From NCBI GenBank assembly GCA_030430565.1, contig JAUIKS010000002.1:472855-536854 (forward strand): 64,000 nt of DNA, given 5' to 3'. The notes below the pieces were generated by a model. It saw only the letters and a program-made list of their open reading frames with translations, did no database searches and was not told the DNA's origin. Below are positions 44,201 to 57,897 of the stretch, one piece after another. The DNA is from Polyangia bacterium (GTDB taxonomy: Bacteria; Myxococcota_A; Polyangia; Nannocystales; Nannocystaceae). The position numbers were made by a program, and so were the translations under genes. Every line of letters begins with the position of its first letter. Position 1 is the stretch's first letter.

Positions 44201-45667
44201 CTACGCCTTCACCGCCTCGAGCTCCCCGGGGGGGCAGTGCGCGGGGTCCCCGAAGCGCGTCACCGGGCCGCCGCCCTCCGCCGTAACGCCTGCCGCGTTG
44301 AGGATCGTCGTGAGCAGCTGGTTGTGCGGCGCGTCGAGCTCGTTGGCGAGCTCCGGCGCCTGGGTGACGCGCAGGTACGCGCCGGTCTTGAGGTAACCGC
44401 CGCAGCTGCCCGCCATCACCCACGGCAGGTCGCGGTTGTCGTGGGCGTAGCCGTCCGAGAGCTCGTTCATCCACAGCGCGAGGCTGTTGTCGAGCAGCGT
44501 GCCCGCGCCCGGCTCCTCGTAGGCGACCAGTCGATCGAGCAGGCCGGCGAAGCGCGACGCGTACCATCGATCGATCTCGTGGAGCATCAGCTGGTAGCCG
44601 TCGATCGGGTCGCCTGACTCGTCCTCCTTCGTGTTCCCGTGCGAGAGCGTGTGGTGGTCGTAGGCGTGCTGCATCCCGCCCCACGCGTAGATCGGGCCGC
44701 CCGAGGCCGGACCGCACTGAATCGTCGCCACGCGGGCGTGCCCGCTGGCGAGCGCGAGCGCGGCGAGGTCGAGCATCAGCTCCATGACCTGCTCAAAGCT
44801 CGCGTCGTGCCCCACTGTCTCAGGGTCGAGGCCCGCCATCGCGGCGACGGTCGCCTCGGGCAATTCAAAGGGCACAAGGCCCGCCGCGTCGAGGCCCTTC
44901 TCGAGCTCGCGCACGAGCGTGAAGTGATGGTCGAGCTTGTCGCGATCGGCCTTGCTCAGCGGCCCGGCGAGCAGCGCCTCGTACTCGCCCGACACCAAGT
45001 CCAGCACGCTCTCCCGCCGCGCGATCACGCGGGCGCGCGCCTCGGCGTCGAGCGCCGCGAGGCCCACGAGGTCCTGATAGACGAGCCACGGGTTGTTCTC
45101 GACCGGCGCCGGCTGCTCGGCGCCGGCGTACGAGACGTGATCAAACACGCCGCCCTCGGGCGTCCCGACGAACAGGTTCAGCGGCGGCGCTCCGCCGCCG
45201 TCGCCCGCGGCCGCGATCACCTGATCGATCGATGGCCCCGTCGCGTACTTGCTGCCGACCGCGAGCGGCGCGGCCGTCAGCGCGTGGCCGATCCCCCGCA
45301 TGTGTGAGTTGCCCGGGAGGCCAGGCGTCGCCGGGACCATGTGAATGCCCCGGGGCAACAACAACCGGGCGTGATGCGGGGCGAGCGAGGCGAGCGCGCA
45401 GCTGTCCGGGAGGCTCTCGAGGGTCAACGCGCCAAACGGACCCTCGGGCCAGAACCGCCCGACATCGATGCCGTTACACTGAACCAACGCGATGAAGCGT
45501 CGCGGGCTCACCGGCGGCTCGCTCGCCCAGGCGCGCGGTGAAAGGCGCGCCCCCGCTCGCGTCGGGATCACCGACTCGAGCCACGGCAGCCCGAGCGCGA
45601 CGGCTCCGGCCCCGCACAGCGCTCCGCCGAGGAAGCGCCTCCGCGCGCTCGTTCTCCGTCGACTCAC
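44201..45667 (-). CDS. DUF1552 domain protein with Tat signal
   Basis: 488 aa. Twin-arginine start ('RRRFLGGALCGAGAVALGLPWLES') followed by 'RFIALVQCNGIDVGRFWPEG' and 'SHMRGIGHALTA', features of the DUF1552 family of exported proteins usually found in Myxococcota and Planctomycetes next to DUF1592/DUF1588 cytochrome-like genes. No such partner is nearby here. The downstream parts 'SGEYEALLAGPLSKADRDKLDHHF' and 'GGMQHAYDHHTLSHG' are family hallmarks. Function unknown; location periplasmic or surface. Confidence 0.88.
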   Translation of the reverse strand: MSRRRTSARRRFLGGALCGAGAVALGLPWLESVIPTRAGARLSPRAWASEPPVSPRRFIALVQCNGIDVGRFWPEGPFGALTLESLPDSCALASLAPHHARLLLPRGIHMVPATPGLPGNSHMRGIGHALTAAPLAVGSKYATGPSIDQVIAAAGDGGGAPPLNLFVGTPEGGVFDHVSYAGAEQPAPVENNPWLVYQDLVGLAALDAEARARVIARRESVLDLVSGEYEALLAGPLSKADRDKLDHHFTLVRELEKGLDAAGLVPFELPEATVAAMAGLDPETVGHDASFEQVMELMLDLAALALASGHARVATIQCGPASGGPIYAWGGMQHAYDHHTLSHGNTKEDESGDPIDGYQLMLHEIDRWYASRFAGLLDRLVAYEEPGAGTLLDNSLALWMNELSDGYAHDNRDLPWVMAGSCGGYLKTGAYLRVTQAPELANELDAPHNQLLTTILNAAGVTAEGGGPVTRFGDPAHCPPGELEAVKA

Positions 45668-45729
45668 CGAGCTCAGGGTACCGAGCGGAGGCGACGACGG
45701 AAAGCTGACATCGCAACCTCGGGAGCCGA

Positions 45730-45735
45730 TACACT
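45730..45735 (+). promoter_or_regulatory. -10-like TACACT, leaderless spacing
   Basis: TAnnnT hexamer 9 nt before the ATG at 45745. Confidence 0.45.
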
Positions 45736-45744
45736 CCGGAGTCG

Positions 45745-45939
45745 ATGAGCCACGCAGACAACCGCTACGACGCCCTGGTGCACGCCGAGACCCGTGAAGA
45801 GGCGATCGCGATCGCGGCCGAGGCCACGCCGAAGGGGCGCCGCGTCGTCGCGTCGACGGCCGTCGACGTCTCCGCGGAGCACGGACCGGAGACCTGGCGC
45901 GTCACGCTCGAGTTCAACCCCAAGCCGCGCAAGCGCTAG
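45745..45939 (+). CDS. Small hypothetical protein (64 aa)
   Basis: 64 aa with balanced composition, unlike shadow frames: an N-terminal helix ('RYDALVHAETREEAIAIAAEATP') followed by beta segments ('RRVVASTAVDV', 'TWRVTLEFNP') and a basic tail. It could be a small alpha/beta ferredoxin-like or ribosome-associated protein. The upstream TACACT at leaderless distance supports expression. Family unknown. Confidence 0.65.
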   Translation: MSHADNRYDALVHAETREEAIAIAAEATPKGRRVVASTAVDVSAEHGPETWRVTLEFNPKPRKR

Positions 45940-46146
45940 CGCGGACGCGTGAACCTGCGCGAACGCGCACATGCGTTTTCGCGCTGGCGGGCGCAAGCCG
46001 GCTGACTGGCTCTACGGTGATCTTCGCGCGAATTACGACCACAATCCTACCAATCCCCGCGAGCCGCGTGGTATAGCCGCACATACGCACGAGCAATTGT
46101 GACTTTCCGAGCACGTTGTGTCGTGCTCGCAACCACCGGAGACCTC

Positions 46147-47736
<1,590 letters not shown>

Positions 47737-47760
47737 CGCGAGCGCTGTGGACTCGCCGAG

Positions 47761-47793
47761 AGACGCCGGCCCCGCTCGCGGGCGCCGGCGTCT
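47761..47793 (+). terminator. Rho-independent-type terminator
   Basis: AGACGCCGGC pairs perfectly with GCCGGCGTCT; a T-rich tail (TCTCGTT) follows. It is 24 bp past the stop of the 46147 gene. Confidence 0.65.
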
Positions 47794-47825
47794 TCTCGTT
47801 CGCGCGCCGTGGTGCTCGCGGCTGC

Positions 47826-47831
47826 TAGTAT
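47826..47831 (+). promoter_or_regulatory. -10-like TAGTAT, leaderless spacing
   Basis: TAnnnT hexamer 6 nt before the ATG at 47838. Confidence 0.45.
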
Positions 47832-47837
47832 CCGGCG

Positions 47838-48239
47838 ATGCGACGCGCACTCGTGACGCCGCTGCTCACCGCGCTCCTCGGCCTCGCCTGCGTCCCCCAC
47901 GGCCCGCGCGCCCCGGAGGGTCCGTGCCCCGCGGAGACCGAGCGCCCGCCCCTCTACCGCGGCGCGGAGCCGCTGCCGAGCGACGCGCCGTCGGTCCAGC
48001 GCTACCGCGCGCGCGCCCGATTCGAAGATGTCCTCGAGTTCTATCGCGCGTGCTACCGCGACCGCGAGTACCCCTTCACGAGCCGACGACGCGCGAGCTT
48101 CCGCCTCGGGGACGATGAGGAGCCGAAGGCCGCGAGCGCGCAGGCGCCCGCGCTGCGCTCGGAGTTCTTGGTGATCGAGCGTCGCCCCTACGGCGTCGAG
48201 CTGCGCCTCGAGTGCCACGGCTGCGACGACGCTCGTTGA
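47838..48239 (+). CDS. Small lipoprotein, unknown family
   Basis: 133 aa. Signal peptide with lipobox 'LGLAC' (Cys near residue 18). The mature part contains 'RARARFEDVLEFYRACYRDREYPF' and ends with 'EFLVIERRPYGVELRLECHGC', an alpha/beta pattern with two Cys near the end. It may be a small envelope protein. A -10-like hexamer lies 6 nt before ATG. Family not recognised. Confidence 0.7.
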   Translation: MRRALVTPLLTALLGLACVPHGPRAPEGPCPAETERPPLYRGAEPLPSDAPSVQRYRARARFEDVLEFYRACYRDREYPFTSRRRASFRLGDDEEPKAASAQAPALRSEFLVIERRPYGVELRLECHGCDDAR

Positions 48240-48296
48240 GCCCACAACATTTTTCAGGGTGATGGCCGCGCGCCCGCCCGCGGTATACCGTCAAGT

Positions 48297-49331
48297 ATGC
48301 CCTCGTCGTCGCCGCGCTCGCCCCTGCCCTTGCTCGCGCTCCTCTGCCTCGCCGGCGTCGGCTGCTCGGGTGACGACGGCGGGACGAGCGAGGGGCTCAG
48401 CCTCGGCGGCATGACATCCACCAGCGAGGGGGCGGAGACCGGCGCGACGACCCTCTCGGAGACGACCGGCGCTCCGGCGACAGAGACCGGCGTCGGTGAC
48501 GGCGACGGAGATGGCGACGGTGACGGTGACGGCGACGGCGATGGCGACGGCGACGGCGACGGTGACGGTGACGGCGACGGTGACGGCGACGGCGACGGTG
48601 ACGACGAAGGCGTCTGCGGAGACGGCGTCATCAACGCGCCCGGCGAGGAGTGCGACCAGGACGACTTCGGCGGCGCGACCTGCGAGTCGCTGGGCTTTCT
48701 CGGCGGCGAGCTGTCCTGCGACTGGGTGACCTGCGCCCTGTTCACCGACGACTGCGTGAGCCCGGTCTGCGGCGACGACGTCGCCGAGGGCGACGAGGCC
48801 TGCGACGGCGACGACCTCAAGGGCGAGACCTGCCAGACCCAGGGCTTCGAGGGCGGCGCGCTCGTCTGCGACGACGAGTGCGCCGCGCTCGTGCTCGACG
48901 GCTGCGGGGACTACTGGACCGAGGACTTCGAATCGGGCGAGCTCGGCCCCGAGTGGGTGACCGCCGGCGGCGCGGACTGGTACGTCAGCCAGAACCAAAA
49001 GCACGAGGGCGACTACGGGGCCCAGAGCGGCACGATCGGCGACGATCAGTTCACCGAGCTCAGCGTGACCCTCGAGTTCGACGTCGACGGCGAGCTGAGC
49101 TTTTGGTTCCGGGTCAGCTCCGAAGAGAGCTACGACACGCTCGAGTTCTACATCGACAACAGCGAGCAGAACTCATGGGACGGCGAGCTGAGCTGGATCG
49201 AGCTCTCGTACCCGGTCAGCGCCGGCTCGCACACCTTCCGCTGGCGCTACGTCAAAGACGGCTCGATCTCCGAGGGCGCCGACTCGGCGTGGATCGACTC
49301 CATCGAGGCGCTCAACGGCCACCTGCCCTGA
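48297..49331 (+). CDS. Lipoprotein with Gly-Asp linker, Myxo-disulfide repeats and a C-terminal lectin-like domain
   Basis: 344 aa. Lipoprotein signal ending 'AGVGC', Ser/Thr/Glu linker, ~17 Gly-Asp repeats (residues ~67-102), then two Cys-rich repeats of the Myxococcus disulfide type ('CGDGVINAPGEECDQDDFGGATC', quoted in part; 'CGDDVAEGDEACDGDDLKGETC'). The C-terminal ~125 residues ('EDFESGELGPEWVTAGGADW', 'LEFDVDGELSFWFRVSSEESYDTL', both given in part) resemble a jelly-roll domain common at the ends of such proteins. TATACC 7 nt before ATG is a near -10. Confidence 0.85.
   Translation: MPSSSPRSPLPLLALLCLAGVGCSGDDGGTSEGLSLGGMTSTSEGAETGATTLSETTGAPATETGVGDGDGDGDGDGDGDGDGDGDGDGDGDGDGDGDGDGDDEGVCGDGVINAPGEECDQDDFGGATCESLGFLGGELSCDWVTCALFTDDCVSPVCGDDVAEGDEACDGDDLKGETCQTQGFEGGALVCDDECAALVLDGCGDYWTEDFESGELGPEWVTAGGADWYVSQNQKHEGDYGAQSGTIGDDQFTELSVTLEFDVDGELSFWFRVSSEESYDTLEFYIDNSEQNSWDGELSWIELSYPVSAGSHTFRWRYVKDGSISEGADSAWIDSIEALNGHLP
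48499..48603 (+). repeat. Asp-Gly coding repeat
   Basis: GACGGY hexamer repeat encoding the acidic linker of the 48297 lipoprotein. Confidence 0.9.
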
Positions 49332-49350
49332 GCGCCCAGACTGAGCTGAG

Positions 49351-50769
49351 CTACGCGACGCGACGTCGACGGAGGCCGACGAGGCCGACGAGCAGCGCGA
49401 GGCCGAGCAGACCGTTGGTCTCGCGCTCCTGGTCGATCGAGCAGCCCTTGCCGGTCGCCGCGCCCGCGTCGTCGCCGTCGATCGGCTCGGGGCCGTCCAC
49501 GCCCGCGCCGCCCTCGTCGTCGTGCTCCATGCGGTCGTAGGGGTGCACCCAGCCGTCCCCGCCCTCGCCGCCGTCATCGCCGCCGCTCGTGCCGCCGTCG
49601 CTCGACGACCTCCCGAACTTGGCCTCTCGCTCCTGGCGCTGCTTGTCCTTGAACGCGAGGTAGCTCTCGGGCAGCGCCGGCAGCTGGGCCATGGTCCGCG
49701 GCGACGCGTCGGTCAGCTTCTTCCACGAGCCCGGCACCTTACCGCCCGCCGCGGGCTTCTGCGGATCGGGCATCAGCAGGTACAGCGCGCGCCGGTTGCG
49801 GACCTCGTCGACGCTATCGCCTGTCTCCACGGCCAGCCCGCGCTCGCCCATCCCGGCGTAGTAGATCGAGCACCACGCGCCCTTGTCCTTGAAGTACTGC
49901 GCGATCGCCTGGGCGCGGTTGAGCGAGAGCTTTTGGTTGTCGGCCGCGTTGCCGACCGTGTCGGTGTAGCCGACGATGTACAGCGAGGCCGAGATCTTGT
50001 CCTTGAAGCTGGGCCCGAGCGCCGCGTTCGCGCGCTCGAGGCCGTCGAGTTCGTGGACCAGCACCGAGAACGCCTCGTCGACCTTGGGCGCCTCGTTGGG
50101 CTTGATGTCCCACTTGCCCGAGTCAAAGTTCACCTCGGTGTGCGGGATGGTCACCGCCCAGGGCACGCGCCGGTCCTCGGCGAAGCGGCCCACGTCGTCC
50201 ATGCCCTTGAAGTAGACCATGAACACGTCGTCGGCGCCCTCCCAGGGCAGCTCGATGACGTCGCCGACGTTGATCTCCACGTCCTCTTTGTTGATCTCCT
50301 CGACGATGTCACCCTCGGTGTTGAACACCTGGAACAGGTAGCTGCTGATGACGAAGCCGGTCTTGTACTTGATGGTGTGGCGGTCGACGATGTCCTCGCG
50401 GCTCGCCACCATGGTCAAGCTGGGCTTGCCGCCGGCCCGCGCCTTGCGGGTGTCGAACTCGAAGTCGGTCTCGACGTCGCCGCCCTTGATCGTCATCTTG
50501 TAGTGCGTCTGCGAGCCCTGCTGACGCCACGTGATCCGCTTGCTCGTGCCGCCGCGCAGCGACAGGCTCTTGACCACGCGCGTGCCGTCGTCGCCCTCGA
50601 TGGTGATCGTGATGCCCTTGGCGGGCTGCTGCGCGTGGAGCACGACGTAGGCCATGCCGTTCGCGTCGGTCTGGCTCGCGAACTCAAAGCTGAAGGGGTC
50701 GGCGAAGCTGAGCAGCAGCGCGAGCGGGACCGAGGCGAGCGTGGGGGCGAGAGCGGACAAAAACGACAT
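49351..50769 (-). CDS. OmpA-like outer-membrane/periplasmic protein with MYXO-CTERM tail
   Basis: 472 aa. An N-terminal signal is followed by a beta-rich region. Residues ~225-345 form an OmpA_C-like peptidoglycan-binding domain ('TEVNFDSGKWDIKPNEAPKV', 'VGYTDTVGNAADNQKLSLNRAQAIAQYF' in part, 'ERGLAVETGDSVDEVRNRRALYL'). The tail carries Asp/Gly linkers and ends in 'GCSIDQERETNG' + hydrophobic 'LLGLALLVGLVGL' + RRRR, the MYXO-CTERM sorting signal of myxobacteria, which directs processing and surface anchoring. ATG at 50769 has GGAGG 8 nt upstream. It may link the envelope to peptidoglycan. Confidence 0.9.
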   Translation of the reverse strand: MSFLSALAPTLASVPLALLLSFADPFSFEFASQTDANGMAYVVLHAQQPAKGITITIEGDDGTRVVKSLSLRGGTSKRITWRQQGSQTHYKMTIKGGDVETDFEFDTRKARAGGKPSLTMVASREDIVDRHTIKYKTGFVISSYLFQVFNTEGDIVEEINKEDVEINVGDVIELPWEGADDVFMVYFKGMDDVGRFAEDRRVPWAVTIPHTEVNFDSGKWDIKPNEAPKVDEAFSVLVHELDGLERANAALGPSFKDKISASLYIVGYTDTVGNAADNQKLSLNRAQAIAQYFKDKGAWCSIYYAGMGERGLAVETGDSVDEVRNRRALYLLMPDPQKPAAGGKVPGSWKKLTDASPRTMAQLPALPESYLAFKDKQRQEREAKFGRSSSDGGTSGGDDGGEGGDGWVHPYDRMEHDDEGGAGVDGPEPIDGDDAGAATGKGCSIDQERETNGLLGLALLVGLVGLRRRRVA

Positions 50770-51028
50770 GCGAGGTCCTCCGGGGGCGATTTCATACCAC
50801 GCGCGCGCGCTGGCGAACACCCGCGCGCCGCCGCGATGTTTGTACTGTCACATTGTCTCGCTACCCGCCGCGGCGAGACCGTCGGCGCCTGCGGAGGGCC
50901 GCGGAGGCCGAGCCGCCCCCGCCTCGACCCGCGCCCCCGCCGACCGGTCGACACGACGCGGCGTCAATTGTCCAGACTCGCCCCCCCGTTACGCAAGACA
51001 TTCCCCTTCAGACAGATTTTTGACGCGC

Positions 51029-51034
51029 TATCAT
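51029..51034 (+). promoter_or_regulatory. -10-like TATCAT, short leader
   Basis: TAnnnT hexamer overlapping the first ATG (51033) and 13 nt before the ATG at 51048, supporting the latter as start. Confidence 0.4.
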
Positions 51035-51047
51035 GCCGGCGAGCGCG

Positions 51048-54035
<2,988 letters not shown>

Positions 54036-54074
54036 TACCGGGGAACTCGACGCCGGAGACGGAGAAAAGCTGAA

Positions 54075-54476
54075 GTGACAACGCTAACTGTAGAAATCGC
54101 GGTGACCATCGGGGCGACTGGTTCGCCCGAACTAGATTCGGTGACAAGCTGTACCCCAACTGATGACGGCATCGCGACACTCGACCAGACAACATCGCCA
54201 CCGACTGTTACGGTGAACGACTACGACTGTGACACTGTAGTCATCAACCTGAACGCCCCTACCGGTGAGACGCTTGATGAGAGCCAGGTCTCGAGCTCGA
54301 TCACGCCGACGTCCGCGCCTATCAGCTACAGCTGGTCAAGCACAGGAAATCCGCTCACGCTAACCGTCACAGGGTTGACTCAGATCGGCTCAGAACTCGA
54401 CGAGGATGTGAACTTGTCACTCGCATCAAACAGCGGCGACCCTATCTTCGTCGTTAAGCGCAGTCGTCACGGGTAA
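54075..54476 (+). CDS. Small beta-rich protein, first copy of a tandem pair (low-GC codon usage)
   Basis: 133 aa, GTG start with GGAGAAA upstream. No signal peptide or Cys pattern typical of its neighbours. Beta-strand-rich sequence with Thr/Ser/Val alternation: 'TLTVEIAVTIGATGSPELDSV', 'DQTTSPPTVTVNDYDCDTVVINLNAP', 'TPTSAPISYSWSS' and 'DPIFVVKRSRHG' (given in part). It is a paralog of the next frame at 54662 (same layout, many identical blocks). Codon usage is markedly less GC-rich than the rest of the window. Both follow a Ser/Thr kinase gene, so they may be its targets or partners. Family unknown. Confidence 0.75.
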   Translation: MTTLTVEIAVTIGATGSPELDSVTSCTPTDDGIATLDQTTSPPTVTVNDYDCDTVVINLNAPTGETLDESQVSSSITPTSAPISYSWSSTGNPLTLTVTGLTQIGSELDEDVNLSLASNSGDPIFVVKRSRHG

Positions 54477-54661
54477 TTTTCGACAATACCCGTCCCTTCG
54501 GACATCTTCAACCGCAACAATCACGCCCGCCCGCGCAGCGCTTTCTCGTTGCCGCGCGGGCGGTCGTCCGTAGCATGTGCGCGTACCGGGGGTCATCCCC
54601 GCCGCCGCGCTGGAGCTCGCTCCATTCAGCGCGAGACCGCGAATGATTGGGAGGAAGCAGC

Positions 54662-55059
54662 ATGTCAACGCTCACCGTCGAAGTCAGCCTCAGCATCAAC
54701 GCCACCGGCGCGCCCGAGCTCAGCTCCGTCACCAGCGTCAGCCCCTCGGCCGACGGCGCCGCGTCCATCGACCAGACCACCAGCCCGCCCACGCTGACCG
54801 TCGACGACTACGAGCACGACACCGTCGTCGTCAACCTCAACGCCCCGGCCGGCGAGACCATCGACCAGAGCACGACCTCCTCGACCATCACGCCCACGAG
54901 CGCGCCCATCAGCTACAGCTGGTCCGCGCCGGCGACCCCCTGACCCTGACGGTCAGCGGCCTGACCCAGCTAGACTCGCAGCTCAGCGTGACCGCCACCT
55001 TGAGCGCTACGAGCGGCGGTGACCCGATCTTCGTCGTCAAGCGCGCTCGAAGACCCTAG
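54662..55059 (+). pseudogene. Second copy of the beta-rich protein, frameshifted
   Basis: Starts at ATG 54662 after GGGAGGA and runs parallel to the 54075 protein ('TLTVEVSLSINATGAPELSSV', 'DQTTSPPTLTVDDYEHDTVVVNLNAP', quoted in pieces), but terminates early at 54943. The missing C-terminus ('GDPLTLTVSGLTQLDSQL...GDPIFVVKRARRP') continues in another frame to 55059. A single-base deletion around 54925-54935 explains this. Unlike copy one it uses high-GC codons. Either a recent pseudogene or a sequencing/assembly error. Confidence 0.7.
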
Positions 55060-55062
55060 GCC

Positions 55063-56037
55063 CTACTCCGACAACGCCCGCCACGCCGGCTCGAGCGCCG
55101 CGAGCCGGCGCTGCAGCGCCTCCAGCACCACCAGCACCCGGCGCGCTCGGTACTCGCGGTGCGCCGTCACGGCGAACACCCCGTGCGTGTGCTCGACTCG
55201 CCATGACGGCAGCACTCGCACCAGCGCGCCGCTGCGCAGCTCCTCCGCCACCATGAAGGGCGCCATCGCGGTCACGCCCAGGCCGGCGAGCAGCGCCTCG
55301 TGGAGCACCTGCCCGCTGTCGCTGCGTAGCGCGGCGCCCATGCGCAGCTCCACGCCCTCGCCCGGCTCCTGCTCGTCGCGCTCACCTGTCCGCTCGAACC
55401 GCCAGCGGTTGGCGTTGGGCACGTCGCCGTAGAGCAGCCAGTGGTCCACCAAGTCCTCGGGCGCCTGGATCTCGGGGTGCGCGGCGACCCACTCGGGCGC
55501 GGCGCACAGCACGTAGCGCCAGCGCGCGAGGCGTTTGGCGATGAAGGACGAGTCCGGCAGGTTACCGGTCCGCACGGCCAGGTCGATGCGCTCGTCGACG
55601 AGGTTGACGAAGCCGTCGCTCGCCAGCAGCTCGATGGACAGCTCGGGGTGCTCGGCCTGCAGCTCGCGGAGCACCGGGATCCACAGCGCGCGCGCGAGCG
55701 ACGAGACCGAGGCCACGCGCACGCGACCGGCGACCAGCTCGTCGGCGGCCGCGCGGGCGAGCGCCTCGGTCAGGGCCGCCAGGGGCGCGCGGGACTGCGC
55801 GAACAGCCGCGCGCCGGCCTCGGTCGGCTGCACGCTGCGGGTGGTGCGGTTGAGCAGGCGCGTCGCCAGGGTCTTCTCGAGCGCGCGCACCCGCCGGCTC
55901 AGCAGCGTCTTGTCGACCCCCGTGCGCCGCGCGGCGCCGGTGAAGCTGCCCGCGTCGACCACGGCGACGAAGGCCGCGAGCCGCGACAACGTCGAGGGAT
56001 CGAGGCGGCGATCGAGGCTGTCTCGCGTGGCGCTCAT
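55063..56037 (-). CDS. LysR-family transcriptional regulator
   Basis: 324 aa. N-terminal winged helix-turn-helix ('LSRLAAFVAVVDAGSFTGAARRTGVDKTLLSRRVRALEKTL', residues ~18-60, in part) and a C-terminal effector domain ('GRVRVASVSSLARALWIPVLREL', 'DERIDLAVRTGNLPDSS'). This is the CbbR/LysR-type layout, close to the DsdC/LysR group that responds to small aromatic or oxidised compounds. It is divergent from the aldehyde dehydrogenase gene at 56179, which it most likely controls from the shared 141-bp interval. The longer minus-strand frame to 57660 is a shadow. Confidence 0.88.
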   Translation of the reverse strand: MSATRDSLDRRLDPSTLSRLAAFVAVVDAGSFTGAARRTGVDKTLLSRRVRALEKTLATRLLNRTTRSVQPTEAGARLFAQSRAPLAALTEALARAAADELVAGRVRVASVSSLARALWIPVLRELQAEHPELSIELLASDGFVNLVDERIDLAVRTGNLPDSSFIAKRLARWRYVLCAAPEWVAAHPEIQAPEDLVDHWLLYGDVPNANRWRFERTGERDEQEPGEGVELRMGAALRSDSGQVLHEALLAGLGVTAMAPFMVAEELRSGALVRVLPSWRVEHTHGVFAVTAHREYRARRVLVVLEALQRRLAALEPAWRALSE

Positions 56038-56178
56038 CGCGACGGCGCGGCGAGTGTACCGCGTCTGCGCGCGCTCCTGACGGGCGCGCCGCAGCGTCGC
56101 TCTCGTCGCGCGCCCCCGCCACCTGCGATACCCTCGCCTCGTCCAGCCGCGCGCCACCACGCTCCCCCCCGAGACACC

Positions 56179-57885
56179 GTGACCGACTACCCGCCCCCGC
56201 CGAAGCCCATCCCCCCCACGCCGCTCGCCCAGGTCGACGCCAAGCTCGAGCGCCTGGCCAGCGAAGGCCGCCCGCGCTGGACTGAGCTGACCACCCGCGC
56301 CCGCGCCCAGCTGCTGCGCCGCTGCATGCAGACCACGCTCGCGGTCGCCGACGAGTGGGCGGACATCGGGCGCGCGCTCAAGGGCTACCCGAAGGGCGGC
56401 AACGGCCACGGCGAGGAGTACCTCGGCGGCACGCTCGCGGTCATGCGCAACCTCCGGCTGTTCGCCGAGGCGCTCGAGGCCGGCGGCGCGCCGAAGCTGC
56501 CGAAGAAGTGGCAGCGCGCCGACGGGCAGTGGGTCGCGCGCGTGTTCCCCCAGGGCGCCATCGACCGCGTGCTGTTCACCGGCGTCACCGTCGACATCTG
56601 GATCGAGCCCGGCGAGCAGCCGACCCAAGGCGCGCTCTACCGGCGAAAGCGCGCCGGCGAGCGGTGCGAGGGGGGCGTCTGCGCGGTGCTCGGCGCCGGC
56701 AACCAAAGCTCGATCCCGCCGATGGACGTGCTCTACAAGCTGGTGGTCGACGACGAGGTCTGCCTGCTCAAGATGAACCCGGTCAACGAGCAGCTGGGGC
56801 CGGTCATCGAGCGCGCGTTCGCGCCGCTGATCGACGCCGGCTACCTCGAGGTCGTCTACGGCGGGCTCGAGGTCGGCAAGCACATCACCGACCACGCGCG
56901 CGTGACCAGCATCCACATCACCGGCTCCGCCAAGACCCACGACGCGATCATCTGGGGGCCCGGGCCGCAGGGCGACGAGAACAAGAAAGCCGGCGCGCCG
57001 CGCCTCGACAAGGCCATCACCTCCGAGCTCGGCTGCGTCTCGCCGGTGCTCGTCGTGCCCGGCGCCTGGTCCGAGAAGCAGCTCCAGTACCACGCGCGCC
57101 AGGTCGCCTCGATGCTGGCCTACAACTGCGGCTTCAACTGCAACGGCGCGCGCCTGATCGTCATGGCGAAGGGCTGGGAGCACCGCGACCGCTTCGAGGC
57201 GCTGGTCAAGCAGCGCCTCTCGGCCACGCCCACGCGCGTCGCCTACTACCCGACCGCGCAGCGCACCTGGGAGACCTTCACGGCCGAGTACGAGCACACC
57301 GAGCTCGGCGCCAAGACCTCCGAGCGCGCGCTGCCGTGGACGCTGCTCGAGGGCGTCAGCGCCGAGGACGGCGAGTTCGCGCTGCGCGAGGAGCCGTGGT
57401 GCGGGATCATGAGCTTCGTCGACATCGACGCCAGCGAGGCCGGCGAGTTCCTCGACAAGGCCGTCCCCTTCGTCAACGACAAGGTGTGGGGCACGCTCTC
57501 CTGCAACCTCATCATCCACCCCAAGACCGAGCGCGCGCTCGGCAAGCAGCGCGTCGACCAAGTGATCGCCGACCTGCGCTACGGCGGCGTCGCCATCAAC
57601 TGCTGGAGCGGCCTCAACTACGGCATCGTCAACGCGACCTGGGGCGCGTTCCCGGGGCACCCGCTCGACGACATCGAGTCAGGTCAGGGCGTGGTCCACA
57701 ACGGGCTGCTGATCGACCACCCGCAGAAGTCGGTGGTGCGCGCGCCGTTCATGATGACGCCGACGCCCGCCTGGTTCACCGACCACCAAAACAACCTCGA
57801 GCTCGGCCGCCTGATGACCGAGTTCGAGGCGGCGCCGAGCGTGCTCAAGGTCCCCAGGGTCGCGCTCGCGGCGTTCAAGGGCTGA
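56179..57885 (+). CDS. Aldehyde dehydrogenase superfamily protein
   Basis: 568 aa, longer than the ~490-aa ALDH norm. 'VCAVLGAGNQSSIPPMDVLYKL' (NAD site and Asn), 'SIHITGSAKTHDAI' (F/ITGS), 'SELGCVSPVLVVPG' (general base Glu) and 'NCGFNCNGARLIV' with Cys near residue 321 as the catalytic thiol are all present, so it should be active. The GTG at 56179 is used since coding features start there. The divergent LysR regulator suggests substrate-induced expression. The insert-bearing N-terminus ('KSGGNGHGEEYLGGTLAVMRN'-like region, residues ~70-90) is unusual; the aldehyde is unknown. Confidence 0.88.
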   Translation: MTDYPPPPKPIPPTPLAQVDAKLERLASEGRPRWTELTTRARAQLLRRCMQTTLAVADEWADIGRALKGYPKGGNGHGEEYLGGTLAVMRNLRLFAEALEAGGAPKLPKKWQRADGQWVARVFPQGAIDRVLFTGVTVDIWIEPGEQPTQGALYRRKRAGERCEGGVCAVLGAGNQSSIPPMDVLYKLVVDDEVCLLKMNPVNEQLGPVIERAFAPLIDAGYLEVVYGGLEVGKHITDHARVTSIHITGSAKTHDAIIWGPGPQGDENKKAGAPRLDKAITSELGCVSPVLVVPGAWSEKQLQYHARQVASMLAYNCGFNCNGARLIVMAKGWEHRDRFEALVKQRLSATPTRVAYYPTAQRTWETFTAEYEHTELGAKTSERALPWTLLEGVSAEDGEFALREEPWCGIMSFVDIDASEAGEFLDKAVPFVNDKVWGTLSCNLIIHPKTERALGKQRVDQVIADLRYGGVAINCWSGLNYGIVNATWGAFPGHPLDDIESGQGVVHNGLLIDHPQKSVVRAPFMMTPTPAWFTDHQNNLELGRLMTEFEAAPSVLKVPRVALAAFKG

Positions 57886-57897
57886 GCGCCTCGACGC

